Part shown: one piece after another, positions 18,438 through 25,657 of the stretch | How the letters are laid out: each line of letters begins with the position of its first letter | How positions within the stretch are numbered: the first letter of the stretch is position 1 | DNA from: Rhizobium leguminosarum | GTDB lineage: Bacteria; Pseudomonadota; Alphaproteobacteria; Rhizobiales; Rhizobiaceae | NCBI RefSeq assembly: GCF_017876795.1 | Contig: NZ_JAGIOR010000001.1 | Coordinates: forward strand, 2,878,501-2,942,500 | Direction of reading: 5' to 3' | DNA length: 64,000 nucleotides | Translations under genes and position numbers: made by a program | The notes under the pieces: model-generated | Database searches by the model: none | What the model was told of the DNA's origin: nothing | What the model saw: only the letters and a program-made list of their open reading frames with translations

Positions 18438-19414
18438 CGATCGACGAAAACCTTCTCGTGCTGCTTCTGGCGCTGCTGCTCGACCGGATCGCCGGCGATC
18501 CGCAATGGCTGTGGTCGCGGGTGCCACATCCCGTCGTCATCTTTGGCGCGGCGATCTCTTACGCCGACCAGCAGCTCAATCCCTCAAGCCTTACGGGCTC
18601 CCAGCGCCGGATGAACGGCGTCGCCGCGATCCTGGCGCTGCTTCTGCTGTCGATCGCCGCAGGCTTCGTGTTCGACCGGTTCTTTGCGCTCTTGGGCCTT
18701 GCCGGTCTCGTGCTGGAGGCCGGATTGGTGGCGATTTTCCTGGCGCAAAAGAGCCTTGCCGATCATGTCGCGGCCGTCGCTACGGCCCTGCGTGGCGAGG
18801 GGATTGCCGGTGGGCGGGCCGCCGTCTCCCGCATCGTCGGCCGCGATCCAGAGACTCTCGACGAGCCGGCCGTCTGCCGCGCGGCGATCGAAAGCCTTGC
18901 GGAAAACTTCTCCGACGGCGTCGTGGCGCCGGCCCTCTGCTATGCCGTCTTCGGCCTGCCGGGCTTGCTCGCCTACAAGATGCTGAACACGGCGGATTCG
19001 ATGATCGGCCACAGGTCGGAAAAATACATCGATTTCGGCTGGGCTGCGGCCCGGCTGGACGATATCGCCAACTGGCCGGCCGCGCGCCTCTCCATCCTGC
19101 TGATCGCCGCCGGCGCCTGGATCCGGCGCGGCATGAGCCCCTGCCGCGAGGCGATCCGGGTGGCGATGCGCGATGGCGGCCTGCACCGTTCGCCGAATTC
19201 CGGCCGGCCGGAGGCAGCAATGGCCGGTGCCCTCAACGTCCAGCTCGCCGGCCCGCGCATCTATGGCGGTGTCATCGTGACCGAACCGATGATCAACAAC
19301 GCCGGCCGCGACGTTGCCACCGCCGGCGACATCGAGGACGGCGTGTCGGTGTTCTATGCCAGCTGCATGGTGTTTACCGGTCTGACGTTCGGGTTGTTTC
19401 TGTGTTTCTTGTAG
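18434..19414 (+). CDS. cobD: Adenosylcobinamide-phosphate synthase CobD (CbiB family)
   Basis: 326-aa inner-membrane protein with several hydrophobic segments. It joins aminopropanol (phosphate) to adenosylcobyric acid. Diagnostic stretches are LLLDRIAGDPQWLWSRVPHPVV at the N terminus, SLAENFSDGVVAPALCYAVFGLPGLLAYKMLNTADSMIGHRSEKY in the middle, and DGGLHRSPNSGRPEAAMAGAL near the C terminus. It is the last gene of cobABCD; a large palindromic repeat begins 16 bp after its stop. Confidence 0.95.
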   Translation: MTIDENLLVLLLALLLDRIAGDPQWLWSRVPHPVVIFGAAISYADQQLNPSSLTGSQRRMNGVAAILALLLLSIAAGFVFDRFFALLGLAGLVLEAGLVAIFLAQKSLADHVAAVATALRGEGIAGGRAAVSRIVGRDPETLDEPAVCRAAIESLAENFSDGVVAPALCYAVFGLPGLLAYKMLNTADSMIGHRSEKYIDFGWAAARLDDIANWPAARLSILLIAAGAWIRRGMSPCREAIRVAMRDGGLHRSPNSGRPEAAMAGALNVQLAGPRIYGGVIVTEPMINNAGRDVATAGDIEDGVSVFYASCMVFTGLTFGLFLCFL

Positions 19415-19429
19415 TATGTGCCGTGAGGC

Positions 19430-19602
19430 ACCCCCTCTGTCCTGCCGGACATCTCCCCCACAAGGGGGGAGATTGGATGGGTTCAATGGTCTCCCCAAAC
19501 AACTACCGCGTCGTTATTTCGATACGGCAGAAAGGGACGGATGATCCAACGTCTTGCCGATCTTCCCACCTGTGGGGGAGATGCCCGGCAGGGCAGAGGG
19601 GG
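19430..19602. repeat. Long palindromic intergenic repeat, family R5
   Basis: Left arm 19431-19470 (CCCCCTCTGTCCTGCCGGAC...) is complementary to right arm 19562-19602 (...GATGCCCGGCAGGGCAGAGG). The arms enclose about 90 bases. This C-rich 'CTGCCGGGCATCTCCCCCAC' type of repeat is common between genes of alphaproteobacteria. Placed directly after cobD, it could also act as transcript end of the cobABCD operon. Confidence 0.8.
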
Positions 19603-19680
19603 TAACCACCGGCACCCTAATGCATGTCGCCGGGAAGAGTGCAGCGGTTCCCGGATAACGACATGCATAAAAACAAGGAG

Positions 19681-19724
19681 CTAAAGCGCGTCGCATGAAT
19701 CAAGTTAACTGCAACGCGCTTTAG
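19681..19724. repeat. Short palindromic repeat, family R6
   Basis: CTAAAGCGCG (19681-19690) and CGCGCTTTAG (19715-19724) form a perfect 10-bp inverted repeat around TCGCATGAATCAAGTTAACTGC-like sequence (written here only in part). It lies 63 bp before the zinc-ribbon gene and may serve as a regulatory or REP-like site. Confidence 0.65.
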
Positions 19725-19787
19725 TGGACAGCTCCGCCTCAAACGTTTATGCGAACGCCTCATACCCATCAGACCGGAAGCAGAGCA

Positions 19788-19988
19788 ATGACAGTTCAGG
19801 TTGAATTATCGTGCCCGAAGTGCAAGAGCACCAAGATGAAGTTCGAGCGTCCGGAGATCCGGGAGACCGACATCATCACCTGTGCCGCTTGCGGTCATAA
19901 CCTCGGCACCATGGCCTCTATCCGCGAGAAGATGAACAAGGCCTACCAGCGGCTGAACCCGCCTTCGGCTCCACGCAAGCTCCAGTGA
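19788..19988 (+). CDS. Small zinc-ribbon protein, conserved hypothetical
   Basis: 66 aa from the ATG at 19788 (a longer version from 19749 has no support). Two Cys pairs, CPKC near the N terminus and CAAC about 26 residues later, predict a single zinc ribbon. The rest is basic (KMKFERPE, REKMNKAYQRLN), suggesting nucleic-acid or protein binding. The family looks like a Rhizobiales conserved small protein; no function is claimed. Confidence 0.75.
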   Translation: MTVQVELSCPKCKSTKMKFERPEIRETDIITCAACGHNLGTMASIREKMNKAYQRLNPPSAPRKLQ

Positions 19989-20136
19989 GGCGGGGCGCTG
20001 TCGTGCGGCGGCGCTTCCGGCTTAAACATGTTAAAATTGTGATTACCATTCGGGTTAAAGCTATATAATAAGTATTGCCGTAGTCTCTCTTTTGCGAGGG
20101 CGCAATTAAACTGCGCGGGTGCGAAGAGGGGTTATC

Positions 20137-20565
20137 ATGAAGACGATTTTGGCGGCCGCCGCCGCAAGTTTATTGCTGCAATTTTCTCCCATTGCCGCCG
20201 AGGCAGCAACGCTGGTCGCCAATGTCAGCATTGGTAAGCAGACGATGACCGTCACCGAGAACGGCTTCGTCAGGTATCGTTGGAAGGTTTCGACCGCGCG
20301 CAACGGCTATGTCACGCCGACCGGTTCGTGGAGCGCCAAGTGGCTGTCGCGCGATCATCGTTCCAGGAAATACGACAATGCACCGATGCCCTACGCGGTG
20401 TTCTTCAACGGCGGTTACGCCGTTCACGCCACCTTCGACCTGAAGCGCCTGGGCCGGCCGGCCTCGCATGGCTGCGTCCGCCTGCATCCCGACAATGCGG
20501 CCGAGTTCTTCTCGCTGGCGCGCCAAGCCGGCCTTGCCAATACCCGCGTGGTGATTACGCGCTGA
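20137..20565 (+). CDS. L,D-transpeptidase (YkuD domain), secreted
   Basis: 142 aa from the ATG at 20137, preceded by AGAGGG six bases upstream. A signal peptide (MKTILAAAAASLLLQF, cleavage near AEA) leads to a short YkuD domain with the active-site motif RPASHGCVRLHP; the Cys is the nucleophile and the His the partner. It would form 3-3 cross-links or attach lipoprotein/outer-membrane protein to peptidoglycan in the periplasm. It converges with fnrN and their last 11 bases overlap, with a T-run in the overlap. Confidence 0.92.
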   Translation: MKTILAAAAASLLLQFSPIAAEAATLVANVSIGKQTMTVTENGFVRYRWKVSTARNGYVTPTGSWSAKWLSRDHRSRKYDNAPMPYAVFFNGGYAVHATFDLKRLGRPASHGCVRLHPDNAAEFFSLARQAGLANTRVVITR

Positions 20566-21277
20566 TTTTTTTTTCCAGCTCATCCATATCGGGGACGACG
20601 ATATGTCGGAAGTTCTCGATGCGGATAACGCCGCTCTTGCGCAGCCTGGTCATCTGGCGGCTGACGGTCTCGATCGTCAGTCCGAGAAAATCGGCGATCT
20701 CGGCGCGTGATAGCGGCAGGTCGAAGGCGGTGCTCGTTGGCGATTGCGGTTCGGCGTGCGTGGCGATGAGGTGGAGCAGGCTTGCCACCTTTTCCTCGGC
20801 GGTGCGTCGGCCGAGCGTTAGCATCCATTCGCGCGCGGCATCCAGCTCTTTCAGCGCCTGATCGTGCAGGCTGCGCTGCAGCTCCGGCGTGTCCGATATC
20901 ATACGGTCGAGCAGATTGCGGGGGAAGACACAGATCTCCGAGTCGGTCGCGGCCTCGGCCGACAGCGTGCTTTCGCGCACGAAGGGTCTGCCGACGAAAT
21001 CGGGGGCGAATTGCAGGCCGACGATTTGCTGGCGTCCGTCCGGCATTACCTTGCAGAGCTTTACCACCCCGCGCATGATGTTCGAGTAGAACGAGCTTTC
21101 CGACCCTTGAGCGATGATCTCTGAGCCGGCATCGATCTTGCGGCGTAGCGAGTGGCGGCCGAGCTCCCGGAGCTGGCCGCTGGACAGGGCGCCGCAGACG
21201 ACGCCGCGCCGCGCCTGGCAGGAGCGGCAGGCGACGGGCGTGCCGGCCTCGGGAACCTCACTGAGTGCGACGTCCAT
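20555..21277 (-). CDS. fnrN: Oxygen-responsive Crp/Fnr regulator FnrN
   Basis: 240 aa. Cysteines C17, C20 and C28 near the N terminus plus C75 form the CX2CX7C...C arrangement that binds the oxygen-labile [4Fe-4S] cluster in FnrN/FNR proteins and distinguishes them from FixK. A cyclic-nucleotide-type beta roll (about 35-125) is followed by a dimerisation helix and a HTH with SRAEIADFLGLTIETVSRQMTRLRKSG. It activates microaerobic genes (fixNOQP, fixGHIS and similar in rhizobia). Two perfect anaeroboxes in its upstream region indicate autoregulation. Confidence 0.94.
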   Translation of the reverse strand: MDVALSEVPEAGTPVACRSCQARRGVVCGALSSGQLRELGRHSLRRKIDAGSEIIAQGSESSFYSNIMRGVVKLCKVMPDGRQQIVGLQFAPDFVGRPFVRESTLSAEAATDSEICVFPRNLLDRMISDTPELQRSLHDQALKELDAAREWMLTLGRRTAEEKVASLLHLIATHAEPQSPTSTAFDLPLSRAEIADFLGLTIETVSRQMTRLRKSGVIRIENFRHIVVPDMDELEKKISA

Positions 21278-21376
21278 GTCCTGATCCCTTCGAAATCCGC
21301 GTTTGCGGGCGCGGTATAACCGAGACGATTACGCTGCGATTGCGGGTTCGGCTATCCCGATTTCTTCCAGCGCGAC

Positions 21377-21390
21377 TTGATGATTATCAA
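21377..21390. promoter_or_regulatory. Anaerobox (FNR/FnrN site), proximal to fnrN
   Basis: TTGATGATTATCAA is a perfect TTGAT-N4-ATCAA palindrome 100 bases upstream of the fnrN start codon. In R. leguminosarum and R. etli, fnrN is known to carry two anaeroboxes for autoactivation and autorepression. Confidence 0.92.
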
Positions 21391-21408
21391 TTTCGCCGGG
21401 ATCGCGAT

Positions 21409-21422
21409 TTGATCCAGATCAA
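21409..21422. promoter_or_regulatory. Anaerobox (FNR/FnrN site), distal to fnrN
   Basis: TTGATCCAGATCAA is a second perfect TTGAT-N4-ATCAA palindrome, centred 32 bp from the first, that is close to three helical turns, so both dimers would face the same side of the DNA. Confidence 0.92.
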
Positions 21423-21693
21423 AGTTTCGGTAGCCTCGCTCTCGTTGAAGGTGCCGCGCCGAGGCGCGCCGGTTCGTGGGTCTGATTCGGACGGCTTCTT
21501 CACCCCGCTCCGGCCGACAGGGCTTTCTGCAGCGGCATCGCCTCCCGCCTCGGGTGACGGCAATGGCCTGCTTCCATTGCTGTTTAGGCAACACCCAACC
21601 GGCAAATTACCGCCACGCCGGGATGAAAGCATTGGCTTTTGAAATGGATTTGCCTATGAGGGGTTTAAATCGTCATTTCATGAGGTACAGCGC

Positions 21694-21972
21694 GTGACCG
21701 CTACATTCGATAAAGTTGCCGACATTATTGCAGAAACCAGCGAGATCGATCGTGCGACGATCACGCTGGAGAGCCATACGATCGACGACCTCGGTATCGA
21801 CAGCCTTGATTTCCTCGACATCGTCTTTGCGATCGACAAGGAATTCGGCATCAAGATCCCGCTCGAAAAGTGGACGCAGGAAGTCAATGAGGGCAAGGTT
21901 TCCACCGAAGAATATTTCGTACTGAAGAACCTCTGCGCCAAGATCGACGAGCTCAAAGCCGCCAAGGCCTGA
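21694..21972 (+). CDS. acpXL: Acyl carrier protein AcpXL for very-long-chain fatty acid of lipid A
   Basis: 92 aa with a GTG start. Specialised acyl carrier protein for 27-hydroxyoctacosanoate synthesis and transfer to lipid A. The phosphopantetheine Ser is in [20 protein letters not shown]; the C-terminal ...IDELKAAKA tail is typical. It should head the operon fabZ-KS-KS-adh-lpxXL, but an insertion-sequence region of about 1.9 kb now separates it from fabZ. Loss of AcpXL in rhizobia is known to abolish normal C28 acylation of lipid A. Confidence 0.96.
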   Translation: MTATFDKVADIIAETSEIDRATITLESHTIDDLGIDSLDFLDIVFAIDKEFGIKIPLEKWTQEVNEGKVSTEEYFVLKNLCAKIDELKAAKA

Positions 21973-22040
21973 GCGACATATCAATCTTTTTTGAACGACC
22001 TGCCGCCTTGAATATGGCGGCCGGGCGGTTTCGTTCTTAG

Positions 22041-22139
22041 ATGGGTTCCGATTCATTTTGAATCGTTTGAACCGATTGATGGTTCTATTCTTTCGCAATT
22101 CCTCGGAAACGGCTTCGCGCTTTTCCAGAAAATGCTCTA
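22041..22139. repeat. Palindromic intergenic repeat, family R7
   Basis: On the minus strand the block reads AGAGCATTTTCTGGAAAAGC ... GGAATTGCG ... then a TTCAAACGATTCAAAATGAATC palindrome-like tail (given in parts). GAGCATTTTC...GAAAAGCGCGAAGC-type sequences are a frequent rhizobial intergenic repeat. It lies between acpXL and the insertion sequence. Confidence 0.55.
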
Positions 22140-22208
22140 AGGATCTGACGCCATATAAGCACTGCATATTTTGACAAACCGGTGTCTGGCTTATGTCCGG
22201 ATTGAAGG

Positions 22209-22550
22209 TCAGTAGTTGCGACCGTTTTGCTGTTTGAGCTTCTTGATACGGTGCCGTTGATAGGCGTCGATTTGCCGGAACAGCGGCATCCGTTTGTTAA
22301 AGATGAGATGCGTGATGGAGACGATGCAGGGGGTTTTGGTTTCCGGTCCGCCGATGTCCAACGCGCACACAATCCCGCCCTCTTCTCCCATGTAGAAAAG
22401 GCTTGTCACGTTGCAACCATCGGGGATCTCGAGATCCGGGGATTGCTTGGTCAGCGTTATTTTAAGCGTTTGAGACAGCCTCGTTTCGAGGGGAAGTGAC
22501 GCCTCGAGTTCACGAACAAGGTGATCGGTTTTCTCAGGATCATCGATCAT
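22209..22550 (-). CDS. Hypothetical protein overlapping the ISAzo13 transposase
   Basis: 113 aa from the ATG at 22550, which overlaps the end of the transposase gene by 11 bases in another frame. It starts MIDDPEKTDHLVRELEASLP and has a compact domain with FYMGEEGGIVCALDIG, then PCIVSITHLIFNKRMPLFRQIDAYQRHRIKKL. The basic C terminus ends KLKQQNGRNY. The overlap suggests translational coupling, so it may be a passenger or accessory gene of the element. I do not recognise a function. Confidence 0.6.
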   Translation of the reverse strand: MIDDPEKTDHLVRELEASLPLETRLSQTLKITLTKQSPDLEIPDGCNVTSLFYMGEEGGIVCALDIGGPETKTPCIVSITHLIFNKRMPLFRQIDAYQRHRIKKLKQQNGRNY

Positions 22551-23787
22551 CGGCAACACTCTCGGCGATAGCGCTATCGGACACAACGGAGGTGGGCGAA
22601 ATCGTGTAGTTCCACTCACCGTGGAAGGGATCACGATCAATATTGATTGCATTCATTTCAGCATCGGTGATCTTGATGGCCTTGGGATAGTCATTTTCGT
22701 CGAGGCAACATTGAACGTCGAGCCCGTTGGCCGTCGTCGTGGCCCCGATCAGTTGAACGATGACCTCATGACTGACGAGGGGCTTGCCGCGCCAATTCTG
22801 TGTGATGAATGCAAATAGCCGGTGTTCTATGCGGTTCCATTTGCTGGTCCCCGGCGGGTGGTGAGCGACCGTGATAGCTAACCCAGTTTCATTGGCGAAT
22901 GATTGAAGCTCGCGCTTCCACAGTCGCACACGGGCCCCGTTGCTGCCACCGCAATCGGCGGTAATGAGTAGACCGGTTGAACCAGGATAGCGGCTCTTTC
23001 CCAAGACATTCCACCACCGTCGAATGCTCTCTACGGCAAAGGCGGCGGTGTCATGATCGATGCCGACATTCACCCAACCCGAGTTGTTGGTGATGTCGTA
23101 GACGCCGTAAGGTGCGACCTTGCCGAGTTCGGGTATCTTGAAGTCGTGAACGCGCACGGGTTCGGGGCCGCCTTTGGGACGCAGCTCACGCCCGCCGTTC
23201 TTGAAATCGCCAACCAGCTCCTTTTTCTTTGTGTCGACCGAAATGGCGGCCTGGCCGGCCGCCTGGAACTGCTTGATCTTCTCGTTGATGTGTTCGAACT
23301 GGGTGTCGCGGTCAGGATGAGACGCCCCCTCCAAGGTCTTCTTGTTGGCCTGGAGGCTGAAGCCAAGCTTGCGCAGCAGCCGACCAACCAACTTCTGGCT
23401 GGCCGTAAAGCCGCGTTGTGCCAATGCGCCGGCAAGGTGGCGCTGGCTTCTGCTCACCCACAACAATGCTGCTTCAGGGTCGCCACGGATCGCCGATTGA
23501 ACCAATTCTTCAAGTGCAGCCAAGAGGCCCGGCTCAGTCTCGATCTTTGGCCTGCGGCCGCCGCCCGGCCGCCGAACCCGGCGTTCCAGTCGTGCATCTG
23601 CGGTCCGCAACTCCGTAAGACCGCGCCCGATCGTACTGCGCGCAACGCCGGTCGCCGCCGAAACCGCCGTCACTCCACCCCGGCCCGCCGCGCGAGCCTC
23701 GGTTGCCGCCAACAAACGCCGTGCCCGCTCATCGAGATAAGGCGCAAGCGTCTCAAAGCGAGCTTTGATCGCCGCGATATCAATCAT
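22540..23787 (-). CDS. ISAzo13-family transposase
   Basis: 415 aa, apparently full length. An N-terminal helix-turn-helix region (GVTAVSAATGVARSTIGRGLTEL, about residues 38-60) is followed by the catalytic core. Family-typical stretches are AAISVDTKKKELVGDFKNGGRE, with the first catalytic Asp, LLITADCGGSNGARVRLWK, with the second, and HHPPGTSKWNRIEHRLFAFI, with the Glu. No frameshift or internal stop is seen, so the element may still be active. It lies between acpXL and fabZ in antisense orientation. Confidence 0.9.
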   Translation of the reverse strand: MIDIAAIKARFETLAPYLDERARRLLAATEARAAGRGGVTAVSAATGVARSTIGRGLTELRTADARLERRVRRPGGGRRPKIETEPGLLAALEELVQSAIRGDPEAALLWVSRSQRHLAGALAQRGFTASQKLVGRLLRKLGFSLQANKKTLEGASHPDRDTQFEHINEKIKQFQAAGQAAISVDTKKKELVGDFKNGGRELRPKGGPEPVRVHDFKIPELGKVAPYGVYDITNNSGWVNVGIDHDTAAFAVESIRRWWNVLGKSRYPGSTGLLITADCGGSNGARVRLWKRELQSFANETGLAITVAHHPPGTSKWNRIEHRLFAFITQNWRGKPLVSHEVIVQLIGATTTANGLDVQCCLDENDYPKAIKITDAEMNAINIDRDPFHGEWNYTISPTSVVSDSAIAESVADDR

Positions 23788-23960
23788 CCAGGTCGCTCAA
23801 ATTCATTCGCCCACTGAATCAGAAAGTTTAACCTCCGTCCAGCATCGCTCATCTCTACACCAAGTAATCTACCAAGATCTAACGAATCGTTTGTTCCGTC
23901 TCAGGCCCTAAGTAGGCGTCACCGGCGGGCGGATCTGGCCTGTCGGGCCGGAGGATCCGA

Positions 23961-24443
23961 ATGCTGCTGGAATATTTCCAGATGATTGACCGCGTCGAAG
24001 CGGTGGACCTGAAGAAGGGCACGCTGAAGGCGCGATCCGTCGTGCCGGCCAAGAGCCCCGTCTTTGAGGGCCATTTTCCCGGTATGCCGCTGGTTCCCGG
24101 CGTGCTCCTGATCGAGACCATGGCGCAGGCCTCCGGCATGCTGGTGCTTGCCGTGACCAATTTCGCCGCCATGCCCTTCCTGATGACGGTCGACGGGGCC
24201 AAGATGCGCACTTTCGTCGAACCGGAAGCCGTGCTCGATATCGAGGCGGTCCTCGAGCACGACGGTTCGGGTTTCGCGGTTACCAAGGCTAAAATCACCA
24301 GCGCCGGCAAGAAGGTCTGCGATGCGCAGCTGAAGCTTCGCACCATGCCGTTTTCCGAGGTGCCGCTCGGCGATATCGTCAAGAAACGTGCCGGCGAGAT
24401 TGGGCTTCTCGAAGCGATCGCGGCGCAGGGAGTGATTGGATGA
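23961..24443 (+). CDS. (3R)-hydroxyacyl-ACP dehydratase, FabZ-like, of the VLCFA operon
   Basis: 160 aa with GGAGG nine bases before the ATG. Hot-dog dehydratase of the FabA/FabZ type: the catalytic His lies in EGHFPGMPLVPGV and the acidic partner in LLIETMAQASG. It should dehydrate beta-hydroxyacyl-AcpXL intermediates during elongation to C28. The stop overlaps the next gene by 4 bases (ATGA). Its normal upstream partner acpXL is now about 2 kb away because of the insertion sequence. Confidence 0.92.
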   Translation: MLLEYFQMIDRVEAVDLKKGTLKARSVVPAKSPVFEGHFPGMPLVPGVLLIETMAQASGMLVLAVTNFAAMPFLMTVDGAKMRTFVEPEAVLDIEAVLEHDGSGFAVTKAKITSAGKKVCDAQLKLRTMPFSEVPLGDIVKKRAGEIGLLEAIAAQGVIG

Positions 24444-25645
24444 GCAAGGCTGCAAACGACGTCGTCATCTCTGGTATCGGCATCGTCACCTGTCAGGGCG
24501 TCGGCAAGGATGCGCATATCTCGCTGCTTTCGGCGGCAAGCGCGCCCAAGCCGATCGTCGAGACCGAGAAGTTCAAGCCCTATCCGGTGCATCCGCTGCC
24601 CGAGATCGACTGGTCGCAGCAGATCGCCAAGCGCGGCGATCAGCGCCAGATGGAAAACTGGCAGCGCATCGGTGTCTTCGCCGCGGGCTTGGCGCTCGAC
24701 GATGCCGGTTTCAAGGACGATCTCGAGGCCTGCGGCGCGATGGATATGATCGTGGCAGCCGGCGGCGGCGAGCGCGATATTAATGTCGATACGCTGATCG
24801 TCGACGAGGCCCTGAAGCGCAACGACCGCGAGTTGCTGCTGAATGAGAAGCTGACGACGGAGCTGCGGCCGACGCTGTTTCTCGCCCAGCTTTCCAATCT
24901 GCTCGCCGGCAACATCTCGATCGTGCACAAGGTCACCGGCTCGTCGCGTACCTTCATGGGCGAGGAAGCGGCAGGGATTTCAGCCGTCGAGACCGCCTTC
25001 TATCGCATCAAATCAGGCGAATCCTCGCATGCGTTGGTCGGCGGCGCCTTCGCGGCGGAGCGGCCGGACATGATCTTGCTCACCGAAGCGATCGGCGCCC
25101 ATGCGCGCGGCGACTGGGTGCCGCTCTGGTCACGCAGACCCAGCGACGGCGGCGGCATGATCACCGGTTCGGCAGGCGCCTTCCTGGTGCTCGAATCGCG
25201 CCAGCATGCGGAAGCTCGCGGCGCTCATATCTATGCCGTCATCGACGCGGTCGAGGGCGACCGCGGCAACCGCAATGCCGGCAATCTAGAGGTCCGGCTG
25301 GAGCGGCTTCTGGCGCCCGCCACCGGGCTTGCGACCGAAAGCACGGCGATCTTTTCCGGCTCGACCGGCATGCACGATCTTGCCGCCCGCGAGCGGGCGG
25401 TGCTCGAACATCAATTGCCCGACGTTGCGATCCGCGGCTTTAGTGGCGTCACCGGCCATACGATCGAGACGCAGTTCACGCTGGGTCTGGCGCTTGCGGC
25501 GCTTGCCGTCGACGGCAAGGCCAAGGTTCCGCCCTTTGACGCCGCTCATGAGGCGCCGATGCGGGCAGGCGCCGCCGCCGCCGTCGTGACCGCGGTCGGG
25601 CACCAGCGCGGCGAGGGCGTCGCCGTTCTTTCCGCAAATGCGTGA
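24440..25645 (+). CDS. Beta-ketoacyl-ACP synthase-like protein without catalytic Cys (chain-length-factor-like)
   Basis: 401 aa with the thiolase fold of KAS II proteins, beginning ISGIGIVTCQGVG. At the position of the TACASG nucleophile it has TFMGEEAAGIS, so the Cys is replaced by Glu (about residue 176). The NAHGTST histidine block reads FSGSTGMHDL; only the second His motif (TGHTIETQ) survives. The upstream dehydratase and the complete synthase directly downstream make it likely to be a non-condensing partner subunit, by analogy to KS-beta. Described in the acpXL cluster of R. leguminosarum as a second fabF; the heterodimer role is inference. Confidence 0.88.
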   Translation: MSKAANDVVISGIGIVTCQGVGKDAHISLLSAASAPKPIVETEKFKPYPVHPLPEIDWSQQIAKRGDQRQMENWQRIGVFAAGLALDDAGFKDDLEACGAMDMIVAAGGGERDINVDTLIVDEALKRNDRELLLNEKLTTELRPTLFLAQLSNLLAGNISIVHKVTGSSRTFMGEEAAGISAVETAFYRIKSGESSHALVGGAFAAERPDMILLTEAIGAHARGDWVPLWSRRPSDGGGMITGSAGAFLVLESRQHAEARGAHIYAVIDAVEGDRGNRNAGNLEVRLERLLAPATGLATESTAIFSGSTGMHDLAARERAVLEHQLPDVAIRGFSGVTGHTIETQFTLGLALAALAVDGKAKVPPFDAAHEAPMRAGAAAAVVTAVGHQRGEGVAVLSANA

Positions 25646-25657
25646 GGAGTGAAAGAT

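Larger units (their letters stand above)
22150..23880. mobile_element. ISAzo13-family insertion sequence region between acpXL and fabZ
   Basis: The block contains an apparently intact ISAzo13-type transposase and an overlapping small gene, both on the minus strand, opposite to the lipid A operon they interrupt. I could not find convincing terminal inverted repeats or a target duplication by eye, so both ends are estimates (between the R7 repeat and fabZ). Confidence 0.7.

Noticed and set aside
20037..20069. Sigma-70-like promoter (TTGTGA, TATAAT) before the L,D-transpeptidase
   Set aside because: Spacer would be 21 bases, outside the usual 16-18.
22181..23861. GGTGT / ACACC as possible ends of the ISAzo13-type element
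   Set aside because: Only 5 bp match and no flanking target duplication; too weak to set the boundaries.
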